Source: Candidatus Defluviibacterium haderslevense (lineage in GTDB: Bacteria > Bacteroidota > Bacteroidia > Chitinophagales > Saprospiraceae). From it: a stretch of DNA of 64,000 bases. A model generated the notes under the pieces. The model was given only the letters and a program-made list of their open reading frames with translations. It ran no database searches and was not told the DNA's origin. Shown piece after piece: positions 45,612 to 54,684 of the stretch. Location of the stretch: positions 4,415,501 through 4,479,500 of the forward strand of contig JADJRL010000003.1 in the NCBI GenBank assembly GCA_016712225.1, written 5' to 3'. A program made the translations under genes and the position numbers. Positions within the stretch are counted from its first letter, which is position 1, and each line of letters begins with the position of its first letter.

Positions 45612-48600
45612 TTAAGATTTTATCAAACTTTCAATTTTTTCAAAAGCTTTCTCATACAAATCCATATAGGGAGCTCTTGGACTCGTCACTTTAAAAACTT
45701 CATTACTAACTGGATCTTCGCCTTTAAACAATTTAAATTCTAAACGTAGTTCATTACCTACTACTTCATAATTACCTTGAATGGAATAAGCATTTGGATA
45801 ACCATCATATTCAGTATAAATGAGTTCAGCGTTTGCACCTTGAGCCATAAACTGACCAAAATAATTAGAAAAACCGGCTACGATTTTATTTGGATCACCA
45901 AAACTTTTACTTTGAATTTTACTTTTTGCAAAAACCGGTTTTGATTTTACTTCAGGAATATCTAATATCGTATCAACCAATCCGATTTCAAAACTGCCTC
46001 CACCTTTTGGGTACGAAATAATCGGAATTTGAACCCTATTGATGCTTTGAGCTAACACTGGCACACGATCTTTTGCATATCCAAATAATTTAGCTATATC
46101 GACTCGTTTATCTTCTGTTAAAGCCAAACCACGCATTCCTTGAAGAAGTGTATACGTTAAAAGACCTTGACCATATTGACTGGATTCAAAACTAACTTTA
46201 TCCGCAGCGCTTCCTGTAAGTATAAAGGTACCGGATCGATCTTTTAACCGATCTAATGCAACTATCTTAGAAGGACTAATATCTCTTGCCGAAGATTCTA
46301 GTGCACTTATCACTTCACCTGAATGACAGGCATCGAAAATTAAAACTTGCTTCCTTGCGGGAATCGCAGTTAACCATGAAGACAAATCATTAGATGAAAT
46401 GGTAAAATTATTTCTAACATCTTGATTACTCAAATCAGAAGTTGTAACATCTTTGGTTAAATAATAAAATTGAGGCTTTCCATTTTCTGCATAAGTTGAC
46501 CCATGTCCAGAAAAATAAACTAATAAAACATCCTTTGCTTTAGCTTTTATTGCAAATTCTTTAAGAACTTTTTCAATATTATTTCGATTGGAAATAGAAT
46601 CAGCATTTTGGCTTGCTGTGGTTAATAAAGAAAGGAAAACATGGTCAAACAATCGATTACCAACGGCTTTCAAACCTTGAGCCATGGACTCAGCATCTTT
46701 ATCCGGAAAAACAAGTTTTGTAATTTCTCCACTATATTTCGAAGTCCCTACAACCAATGCATACAAATCTGGTAATCCTTTAAAACTAACTGGTTCATTA
46801 GTATTTATTTCACCAGAGCCGGATTTACTACCACTTGAATATTTGTAAATTAAAGGGTAAGCCTGACTATGCAATGACTCATCTTTGTTGTATGACACCA
46901 GATAAATGTAATTGGTATCTTCAAGGAAATATTTTGAATACTTTAATAAATCAAGATTTTTAACCTCCAATAATCCTTCAGGATTTATATTTGAATCCAC
47001 CTCCTTATCTCCAACAAAAAGACTTAATTTTTTTGATCCATCTGAATTCGGTTCAAAAAAAACATTGATCTGGTTTTCAATAATCTCAGCTTTAAATTTA
47101 TTAGACAAATCTAGGGAATTTATGTTTGTTGTTACCACTGGCTGTAGCTTTTCATGTCCAAGCTTTATTCTTAAAAGTCCAGGCTGGTAGAAAGATGATT
47201 TTAATTGATCCAACTCAACAACCTCCAAACCAACTGTGTAATACATCAGCTCCATAGCACCAGGGGATGCATCAAACAAACCATCCGGCGTAACAACCGC
47301 CCAATCCAATGAATCTATTGAAAATAAAGTTAACACTTCTTTACCCGTAACCCGATTCCAAATCTTGGTTGTTCCATCAACACTTCCAGAAATCAACAAT
47401 TCAGACTCAGATGCCCTGACCCTTGAAAAGTGAACAGATAAAACTTTACTACTATGGCCAATCCAATCTTTTGAACTTCCATCCATTAAATTCCAAATTC
47501 TAATAATACCTGCATTATTTCCAGTGGCTAAAAATTGTTGATTCGTCGACACCGATAGTGCATTGATCATTTCTCCATCAGGAGCGCCATAGTTACCTAA
47601 TAATTTTCCATTAACAACATTCCACATTTGTACCAAACCATTTTTATTACCGGTAAATAGGATACTGTCAGATAAATAGACTAAACAATTAACTTTAGAA
47701 GGTATTTCAAATTTATGGATTGGTCTTTCAGAATTAGAAGTATCAAATACAGAAATCACATTTTCAGTAAAACCAACTGTTGCAATATATTTTCCTGATG
47801 TAGAAAAAACTGCTGACCCAATGGCTTCTGGCTGCTTATAAATTTTTAATACCCTACCACGAATATCAGATAATTGTGCTCCACCGTTACTAAGATGTCC
47901 TGTCAGTATAGATCTTCCATCAGGCGATAATTCAATAGAAGTAACCTGATTTCTAAATTGGAGACTTTTAAGTGTTTCATTCGAATCTATTTTCGAATCC
48001 AGTTTTAAAGGATTGCCATTGCTCTTCCAAAAACCAAATTCACCGCGATCTCCTCCAGCTATAAAAAATTTACTTTCTAATGGAATAGCAACTAAGGGAG
48101 GATTTTTGGAATGTTGGATCTTAAAACTATGATAGGTATAATCAGCATTATTCCAAATACTTGCTGTAGCATCGTTACTCATAGACAATATATTCTCAGA
48201 AGAATCATTTATAAAATGAGTAAAACTTATTGGTTTTAAATGCCCACAATATCTTTTAATCAGACGACCATTTAAATCCCATTGGCATATAGTATTATCA
48301 TTAGAAGCAGTTAAAAAGGAATTTCCATCTGGTGCAAAACAAACGGCATTTATCGATAAAGCATGTGCTTGAAAACTTAATTCTCTAGCTTGTTGACTCG
48401 AACCCCAGATTTTTATTACTCCATCTTCACTACCAGTTATGATTAGATTACGTATTGAAATATCACATGCAAATATTGCAGCATTGTGTTTAATTCTCTT
48501 CAGAATTGTACCATCCAAATTCCATAAAATGGCGGTTTTATCTTTACTTGCAGAAAGTGCAAATTTGCCATCCTCAGACAAACAAACTTGTGTAACTACA

Positions 48601-49196
48601 TTTGAATGCCCTAATATTCCTCTAAGTGGAAATACTTTTTTTGAAAGATTCATCCAATTCCATAAAACAAGTTTTTGATCTTGACTTCCAGTTAATAAGA
48701 ACTGCCCATCTTTTGAAAAAGCAAGAGAGGTAACAGGTTGAGCTTGTAGCAAACTTTTTATCAATTTTCCATCAAAACCCCTTATTTCTATGGTACCATT
48801 TTCTTCATTTGAGATGGCCATCTGTGTTTTACTATCATAAAAACTAACAGCACCTATAAATTCCCCATGTTTATACATAGGACGTAGACTATCATCAGTT
48901 ATTCGTGCTGTATTGATTCGACTGTCACTACTCGTTGTGTAAATTGAATTTCCATCCATAGAGAACCTTGCATATTTAACCTGAAGTTCATGCTTAAAAG
49001 ATTTTATTTGATGACCTGAAGTATCCCAAATTATTGCAGTTCTGTCCCTACTTCCTGAAATAAAATATTGTCCATCCGGTGAAAAGGCAATAGTGTTCAC
49101 CCCTTCTGTATGTCCCCTAGGAATTACCAAAACGGGTTTTTGAGTTGATCCAAGAAATATGTGAAACATCATTAGAATCGTTAAGCTTCCTTTCAT
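45612..49196 (-). CDS. Exported WD40-caspase fusion protein, tandem paralogue
   Basis: The 1194 residues repeat the plan of the gene downstream. There is a signal peptide (KGSLTILMMFHIFLGS), fourteen WD40 repeats, a linker DWAVVTPDGLFDASPGAM, and a caspase domain with His898 in YFSGHGS and Cys957 in DACHSGE. The C-terminal domain carries NAYSIQGNYEVVGNELRLE. The propeller has diverged much more than the caspase domain: several blades (2, 3, 8, 9) have lost the canonical GH and WD residues. The caspase core keeps long identical stretches. That pattern suggests separate recognition with shared catalysis. Confidence 0.88.
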   Translation of the reverse strand: MKGSLTILMMFHIFLGSTQKPVLVIPRGHTEGVNTIAFSPDGQYFISGSRDRTAIIWDTSGHQIKSFKHELQVKYARFSMDGNSIYTTSSDSRINTARITDDSLRPMYKHGEFIGAVSFYDSKTQMAISNEENGTIEIRGFDGKLIKSLLQAQPVTSLAFSKDGQFLLTGSQDQKLVLWNWMNLSKKVFPLRGILGHSNVVTQVCLSEDGKFALSASKDKTAILWNLDGTILKRIKHNAAIFACDISIRNLIITGSEDGVIKIWGSSQQARELSFQAHALSINAVCFAPDGNSFLTASNDNTICQWDLNGRLIKRYCGHLKPISFTHFINDSSENILSMSNDATASIWNNADYTYHSFKIQHSKNPPLVAIPLESKFFIAGGDRGEFGFWKSNGNPLKLDSKIDSNETLKSLQFRNQVTSIELSPDGRSILTGHLSNGGAQLSDIRGRVLKIYKQPEAIGSAVFSTSGKYIATVGFTENVISVFDTSNSERPIHKFEIPSKVNCLVYLSDSILFTGNKNGLVQMWNVVNGKLLGNYGAPDGEMINALSVSTNQQFLATGNNAGIIRIWNLMDGSSKDWIGHSSKVLSVHFSRVRASESELLISGSVDGTTKIWNRVTGKEVLTLFSIDSLDWAVVTPDGLFDASPGAMELMYYTVGLEVVELDQLKSSFYQPGLLRIKLGHEKLQPVVTTNINSLDLSNKFKAEIIENQINVFFEPNSDGSKKLSLFVGDKEVDSNINPEGLLEVKNLDLLKYSKYFLEDTNYIYLVSYNKDESLHSQAYPLIYKYSSGSKSGSGEINTNEPVSFKGLPDLYALVVGTSKYSGEITKLVFPDKDAESMAQGLKAVGNRLFDHVFLSLLTTASQNADSISNRNNIEKVLKEFAIKAKAKDVLLVYFSGHGSTYAENGKPQFYYLTKDVTTSDLSNQDVRNNFTISSNDLSSWLTAIPARKQVLIFDACHSGEVISALESSARDISPSKIVALDRLKDRSGTFILTGSAADKVSFESSQYGQGLLTYTLLQGMRGLALTEDKRVDIAKLFGYAKDRVPVLAQSINRVQIPIISYPKGGGSFEIGLVDTILDIPEVKSKPVFAKSKIQSKSFGDPNKIVAGFSNYFGQFMAQGANAELIYTEYDGYPNAYSIQGNYEVVGNELRLEFKLFKGEDPVSNEVFKVTSPRAPYMDLYEKAFEKIESLIKS

Positions 49197-49561
49197 AATT
49201 TGAACATTTTCGCATTTTTTAATGAGTCAATCAATCTAAAACATTAATTTTTTTTCAAAAACTAAACAATATACATTAACTCAAATTTTTAAAATTACTA
49301 GTATATAATTACTCACTTTAGTCTTTTGCACCATTAGGAAATTAACCATAGATCATCTAATTTATGCCCATAACTTCAATAATTCCTAATATTATATCAA
49401 TACAATCAAGACCTAAAACCATACAATATACAAAGCATTTCATCTGATGAATTGGATTCAAATGATATTTGAATTCCTATTTCAAATACAAATTATAATC
49501 TATACAATTGCACACAAAGTCAATCATAATTCTAATTAAAATATGTCTTTATATACTTAAG
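49197..49561. other. Featureless intergenic region
   Basis: About 365 AT-rich bases between the WD40-caspase pair and the OmpA-family gene. I see no gene, RNA or hairpin of note. Confidence 0.4.
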
Positions 49562-50680
49562 TTAATTTCCAAGAATCCTGAATTCTGTTCGACGATTTTT
49601 TGCGTGTTGAGCTTCTAGGCAATTGGACCCATTTGGGCAAGGTTCTTTCAACCTGGTTTCACCATAACCGATAGCACTCATTCTTTTTTTATTGATCCCT
49701 TTTGAAGCTAAATAATCTACAACAGATTGAGCTCTGCGTTGCGAAAGCGCCATATTGTATTTATCAGAATCACGTGAATCTGTATGAGAGCTAATTTCAA
49801 TACGTAACCCAGGCTTTTCAACCAATAATTTATAAAGTTTGTCATTTATTATTTGTTTGGCCGCACCTGTTAATAAAGCACTGTTTAAATTATAATAAAT
49901 TGGAAGCACATTGTAATCCAATAAGGAACATTCTACTTCTTCCCAAACTCCTTCAGATCTGTTTGCGTTTTGTTCTTCAAATACATTGATTTCCTCATTT
50001 ACAAATTGAGGTTCAACCACAATTTCCTTTGCAACTTCATCAGTGGCAAGAACTAATTTTTTTACAGGTTTATAAACTGCCGGAATGACAATTTCCTTAA
50101 CTTGTGCAGGAGTAATCACTACCTCCCTGACCATTACTTTAGTCTTAGGTTTGGTTAACTGCTTGGTATAAGTAGCCTCTACTTCCTTCTTCTGTATTGG
50201 AATGTGGGTGAGTTGTTCTGGAAATTGAACATAACAAAGAACTTCGCAATCTTTTGGATTTTTAGATTTGCACGCTCCTACGGCAGATCTATATTCAAAA
50301 TCAGAATAAGCCGGTTGCAAAACAACAGTTTCAATTGCATTTGTTAATTTTACTGGACTTAAACTGATTTTATTATAACCTTCTTCAACGATTATTGTAT
50401 CCGAAACTTTTCTATAAACTGCAGGAATATATTCATATCTTTTAGATTCAGCCCTGACTAATTCTTGTGTTATAATGGTATCAAATTTTGCAGGAATGAT
50501 TTCGTATTTCTTATAGCCCGGAACTTTGGTAACCTGAATGGTACTCTTTTTTACCTTTTTTTCCGGTGCACACCGAATATAACACATACCAGGTTTTGGA
50601 TTGGAAGGGTACCCATTTTGAGCATTACTCAAGGTCGCATTAATGACCCATATACCAATGATTAAAATAAAATATTTCAT
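49562..50680 (-). CDS. OmpA-family outer-membrane protein
   Basis: Starting at the ATG at 50680 gives a signal peptide (KYFILIIGIWVINATLSNAQ) and 372 residues; the frame is open further upstream, but the extra residues are not signal-like. The N-terminal two thirds contain recurring beta motifs of the type I-P-A-x-Y/F-x-x-V (IPAKFDTII, IPAVYRKVSD, LQPAYSDFEY, IPAVYKPVKK). The last 120 residues form an OmpA C-terminal peptidoglycan-binding domain (YYNLNSALLTGAAKQIINDK, ISSHTDSRDSDKYNMALSQR, RRTEFRILGN). It should tie the outer membrane or a surface complex to peptidoglycan. A link to the neighbouring caspases is only positional. Confidence 0.85.
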   Translation of the reverse strand: MKYFILIIGIWVINATLSNAQNGYPSNPKPGMCYIRCAPEKKVKKSTIQVTKVPGYKKYEIIPAKFDTIITQELVRAESKRYEYIPAVYRKVSDTIIVEEGYNKISLSPVKLTNAIETVVLQPAYSDFEYRSAVGACKSKNPKDCEVLCYVQFPEQLTHIPIQKKEVEATYTKQLTKPKTKVMVREVVITPAQVKEIVIPAVYKPVKKLVLATDEVAKEIVVEPQFVNEEINVFEEQNANRSEGVWEEVECSLLDYNVLPIYYNLNSALLTGAAKQIINDKLYKLLVEKPGLRIEISSHTDSRDSDKYNMALSQRRAQSVVDYLASKGINKKRMSAIGYGETRLKEPCPNGSNCLEAQHAKNRRTEFRILGN

Positions 50681-51287
50681 ATGCAATTTACTTAGATTTA
50701 AATGTGGTTTAAATGGATAATACAGAGTAAAAATAATAAAATTTGGAAATTCAAACAAAAAAACATTAAAAATAAAATATAAATCTGTTAATTCGACGAT
50801 AAACACACAAAATTAATGCCGATCGAATCCAGATTTGGAAGCACTCTTTTAATGCTCATCTTTAAAAGTCAACAATATATTCATACTCAATAGCTATACA
50901 GCACCTACAAATAGATCTCTAATAGTCGTATTAATTATCCATTAAATAATTAAATCTTATAGCTAATCCTAATTTTCGAAAATCCATTCTTTCATTTGAT
51001 TGGTATTAATGAATTATTAAAAATTGTCTTTTTGAACTCAAATCGAATGCCTTTAATAAATGATGCTGATAAAAAAATAATCATTTAATTTGAGTTAATA
51101 ACTTTATCAATCCGTCTAAATCATTAAGCTATTACAGTATCTTCAACAGGTTTATGTAATCCATTCCAAATAGGAATTCCTAAATTCTAAAACAAAAAAA
51201 AATGGAGACAAAATCGAATTTGTCTCCATTTCATTTTTAAATCTTGAAATAAAAATTAAGTGCAAGATTTAAAAAATCAAATTACTA
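50681..51287. other. Intergenic region with a terminator
   Basis: About 600 AT-rich bases. The only clear element is the minus-strand terminator at 51192-51231 belonging to the small secreted protein gene. No other gene is visible. Confidence 0.5.
51192..51231 (-). terminator. Rho-independent terminator of the small secreted protein gene
   Basis: A perfect 13-base stem (AAATGGAGACAAA, 51200-51212, with 51219-51231) and a six-base loop run into seven T on the minus strand. It lies about 55 bases after the stop codon. Confidence 0.85.
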
Positions 51288-51794
51288 CTACAATTTGTAA
51301 TCCATGTATTTAGCTCCGTATTTAACACGTAACATGTAAAACTTGCCTTTAGCCAAAACTGGCGCTTTACTAGCATCTAATACCAATTCACCGGCAGTAT
51401 TTTCAGCTACTTTCCATAATTTTTTATCAACAGGCTTGTTATTAGGATCTAACATATCAAAAGTAAGATCTACCCCTTCAGCATTTTTTCCAGCTAATAA
51501 AGATTCAGCTAATACCGTAGCCTGACTTGCTGCTGTTGTACCTGGTCTGTTAACCAATAATCTTCCGCAACATTTAGGACCAGTACCAATAGCTTTTTTG
51601 TCTGTTGAAGGTCCACTTCCGCCAACCATTTTCTTGTCTGTAGTTTTTGAATCAGATCCTGTAGCTGGCTTTTGAGAAGGCGTACCACCTTGAGTTGTAG
51701 GAGTAGCTCCTCCGCCGGCAGCTCCGCCAACTTGTGCTGTAATTGTAGAAAGCATTAATACAAATGCAGATAAAAGCAAAATACCATTTTTCAT
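51288..51794 (-). CDS. Small secreted protein with Gly/Thr/Lys-rich linker
   Basis: The 168 residues have a signal peptide (KNGILLLSAFVLMLSTITAQ) and a low-complexity Gly, Thr, Ser and Lys segment (about 22-72). A short folded-looking region carries a KCCG cysteine pair and strands such as GKFYMLRVKYGAKYMDYKL at the end. I recognise no family. A strong terminator and its own upstream gap suggest an independent, possibly well-expressed transcript. Position between the exported caspase genes raises the idea of a related role, without direct evidence. Confidence 0.65.
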   Translation of the reverse strand: MKNGILLLSAFVLMLSTITAQVGGAAGGGATPTTQGGTPSQKPATGSDSKTTDKKMVGGSGPSTDKKAIGTGPKCCGRLLVNRPGTTAASQATVLAESLLAGKNAEGVDLTFDMLDPNNKPVDKKLWKVAENTAGELVLDASKAPVLAKGKFYMLRVKYGAKYMDYKL

Positions 51795-52655
51795 TTTAAT
51801 AAATTTTATTTGTGATTTAAAAAGTTTTTACAATTTGATGTATTAGGATTGAAATTTACTAGGTCTGTCAACTATTAGAATCAATCTTCATACTTTTTAC
51901 TCTTTCCCTAAAAACATAATTAGATCTCCAATTGGTTTATTCGTTATCAGTAGTTTTTAAAATAAATTAAATTTATTTTTTAACTAATTGATTTTAAATC
52001 ACTTACAAGCAATAAATAAAATTTTGGATTATTTTTTTGCCGAAACAAGTAGCTAAAACCAAAAAATAAAAAAAGATTTATGAATTTAAAGAAATAATAA
52101 ATAAACTAAAATTGGCTTTTTCTATAAAAAACGATGTAAAATATAATAATTTTTAAAACCTTTTGTCAAAAATTCTAAATTCATTGTTTCTTTGAATACA
52201 AAATATGTTTCTTTTTAAGGCAGCACAACCGTCATGGATTAAGAATTTTTTAAAAATATAAATACATATAACTATAATACAATAAATTACATATTATAAA
52301 TAAAATATATTTAATGAAATACATAATAAAATAGTCCCAATTCAGAATTTAATATAAATTTCATGATTAACCATAAAAACCAATCAGCTTAATTTTATTC
52401 ATCCCTAATACTTAATCCATAGGTAAGGCAATTGATGTTCAGATGATTGGTTTTATCTAAATTTACAACAATTTACAGCGCTTTCACAATATTAACCCTT
52501 GCTTTTATTAAAAAACTTATCTTTGTTTGACGGGCTAAATTATTGTTTTTGGTACAATTATCATTTAATTTGGTCATAATATAGAAAATAGATGATAACA
52601 AATCAATCCATATTAATATATAAGTGTATAACATTTTTAAAATATTAAAAGCATC
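51795..52655. other. Long AT-rich intergenic region
   Basis: About 860 bases of very AT-rich DNA between two divergent genes. I see no gene, RNA or stable hairpin. It must contain the promoter of the metacaspase gene, but no clear TTTG/TAnnTTTG pair stands out. Confidence 0.45.
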
Positions 52656-54674
52656 ATGGCTTATAATTTTTCATTAAAATCAATCCTTTGGCTAAGCTTT
52701 ATTCTAATTATTGGAATTGGAAGCGATCTATCAGGACAGACTAAATCTAATAAAAAAGCGCTCTTAATTGGTGTTGGGGCCTACCCGGTGGCAGGAGGAT
52801 GGGCTACTTTGAATTCAAAAAATGACCTTACTATAATTAAAGATGCCTTATTAAGCCAAGGTTTTTTAAATGAAAACATTTGCATTATTGAGGATGAAAA
52901 GGGCACTAGACAAAATATTATTGCTACCATCAAGACTAAATTAATTAATGAAACTAAAAAAGGAGATATTGTATATTTTCATTTTTCAGGACACGGACAA
53001 CAAAAACAAGATTTGGATGGTGATGAAATTGATGGCTATGACGAATGCATTGTACCTTATGATTCTCCAAAAAAATTCAATCCAGGTGTTTACGAAGGTC
53101 AAAACTTAATATTGGATGATGAGCTCAATGAACTTTTTGTAGGAGTTCGTAAACAATTAACCAGTTCCGGACAATTAATTGTTGCTCTTGATGCTTGCCA
53201 TTCTGGAACGGGAACAAGAGGTGGTGGCACAGCAAGAGGCAGTTCAGAACCTATGGCCAGTCCGGATTATGTTCAAAAAAATGTTCAACACAAGCTTCAA
53301 AAAGAAGACAACAAAATAAATGAAAAAACAGGTATTGCAAATAATGGATTAGCTTCGATGATTGCTTTTTTTGGATCAGCCCAAAATCAAGTAAATTATG
53401 AAATGACCAATGATCAAGGTATACCATATGGTTCATTAAGTTATGCCATTTCAAAAAACCTAGTCTTATCCAAAAAAGAAGAATCCTATAGGGGCCTTTT
53501 TGATAAGATAAAAATCGAAATGAGTTCTATTGCCCCTTTACAACAACCTCAGGCAGAAGGCGACCTAGACACAGAAATTTTGAATGGAAAAGCGCTTAGT
53601 TCTGCAAATTATTACAAGGTCATTTCAAAATCTACTGATGATCAAATCATTATTAATGCTGGGTTTTTACAGAGTGTAAATGAAGGTTCAGTGGTGGGAT
53701 TCTACCCCAGTGATACTAGAGATATTGAAAACAATAGACCTATAGTCACTGGTAAAATTTCTAAAAGTCTGGCAGCATCATCTGTTGTAGAACTTGATTC
53801 AACGGTAGACCACAATACCCTTACCTCATCTTGGGTATACATTACAGAAAAATCAATGGGATCCATACAGGTTGCACTTCAAATTAAATTGTCCGATACA
53901 GCCATGGCTCAAAAAATCAAAACTAAATTATTTTCATATCCTTTTATTATTGAAGATCAAAAAAATGCAAAACTATTTATTACTGAAAACACCATTGCAT
54001 CTGGTCAACAATATTTATACTTAACTACATTAGACAATTATATACTGGATAGTTTTTTAATTGAATCAATGACTGTAGGAACCCTTAACAAATTATCAAA
54101 ATTAATTACAAAATATGTCCAGGGTCAGTTTTTAAGAAAACTTGAATTAGAAAGCGAGGACCTAAAACTAAGATTTGAAATTATACCTGTTGTTAATAGA
54201 CAAAATACTTCTGATTCAACAACATTAATCCCTTTACAAGCAGATGCAACAGGCACAAAAAAAATCAAGGTTGGAGATCAATTTCAAATATTGATATATA
54301 ATGAAGGAATCAAACCAGCTTACTTTAATTTAATAGATATTCAACCAGATAATATTTTTAATTTTTTACTTCCTTTCGAAAATCAAACCGCAGAAGAATT
54401 ACGAATTCTACCAGGACAAAAAAAATTAATGCCAAGTATCTATAAAGTTTGGCCTCCTAGGGGTAATGAAGTATTCAAGTTGGTTGCATCTAGTAAACCC
54501 TTAGATCTCAAGTCCGCTTATGGCACGAGAGGAAACAAAAATGAAAATCCATTTGAAAAATTATTTTCAGAAACAGAAAAACCCGAGTTTTATAATACCA
54601 GAGGTGGCAAACCAGTTTCACTAGGCAACATGGAAATCAATACATTTACTGAATCATTTATAATAGCTAATTAA
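52656..54674 (+). CDS. Exported metacaspase-like protein
   Basis: The 672 residues begin with a signal peptide (about 1-28). A caspase domain of the type I metacaspase kind follows (about 30-300). It includes KALLIGVGAYPVAGGW, His113 in HFSGHGQQ, then DLDGDEIDGYDECIVPYD (the segment usual in calcium-dependent metacaspases) and Cys181 in ALDACHSGTG. A long second half (about 310-670) has beta-rich sequence with KVGDQFQILIYNEGIKPAYF and NIFNFLLPFENQTAEELRIL, like DUF4384 domains. It is the first gene of a pair with the coiled-coil protein 10 bases downstream. Secretion of such an enzyme suggests action on envelope or outside targets. Confidence 0.85.
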   Translation: MAYNFSLKSILWLSFILIIGIGSDLSGQTKSNKKALLIGVGAYPVAGGWATLNSKNDLTIIKDALLSQGFLNENICIIEDEKGTRQNIIATIKTKLINETKKGDIVYFHFSGHGQQKQDLDGDEIDGYDECIVPYDSPKKFNPGVYEGQNLILDDELNELFVGVRKQLTSSGQLIVALDACHSGTGTRGGGTARGSSEPMASPDYVQKNVQHKLQKEDNKINEKTGIANNGLASMIAFFGSAQNQVNYEMTNDQGIPYGSLSYAISKNLVLSKKEESYRGLFDKIKIEMSSIAPLQQPQAEGDLDTEILNGKALSSANYYKVISKSTDDQIIINAGFLQSVNEGSVVGFYPSDTRDIENNRPIVTGKISKSLAASSVVELDSTVDHNTLTSSWVYITEKSMGSIQVALQIKLSDTAMAQKIKTKLFSYPFIIEDQKNAKLFITENTIASGQQYLYLTTLDNYILDSFLIESMTVGTLNKLSKLITKYVQGQFLRKLELESEDLKLRFEIIPVVNRQNTSDSTTLIPLQADATGTKKIKVGDQFQILIYNEGIKPAYFNLIDIQPDNIFNFLLPFENQTAEELRILPGQKKLMPSIYKVWPPRGNEVFKLVASSKPLDLKSAYGTRGNKNENPFEKLFSETEKPEFYNTRGGKPVSLGNMEINTFTESFIIAN

Positions 54675-54684
54675 TATTTTAAAC

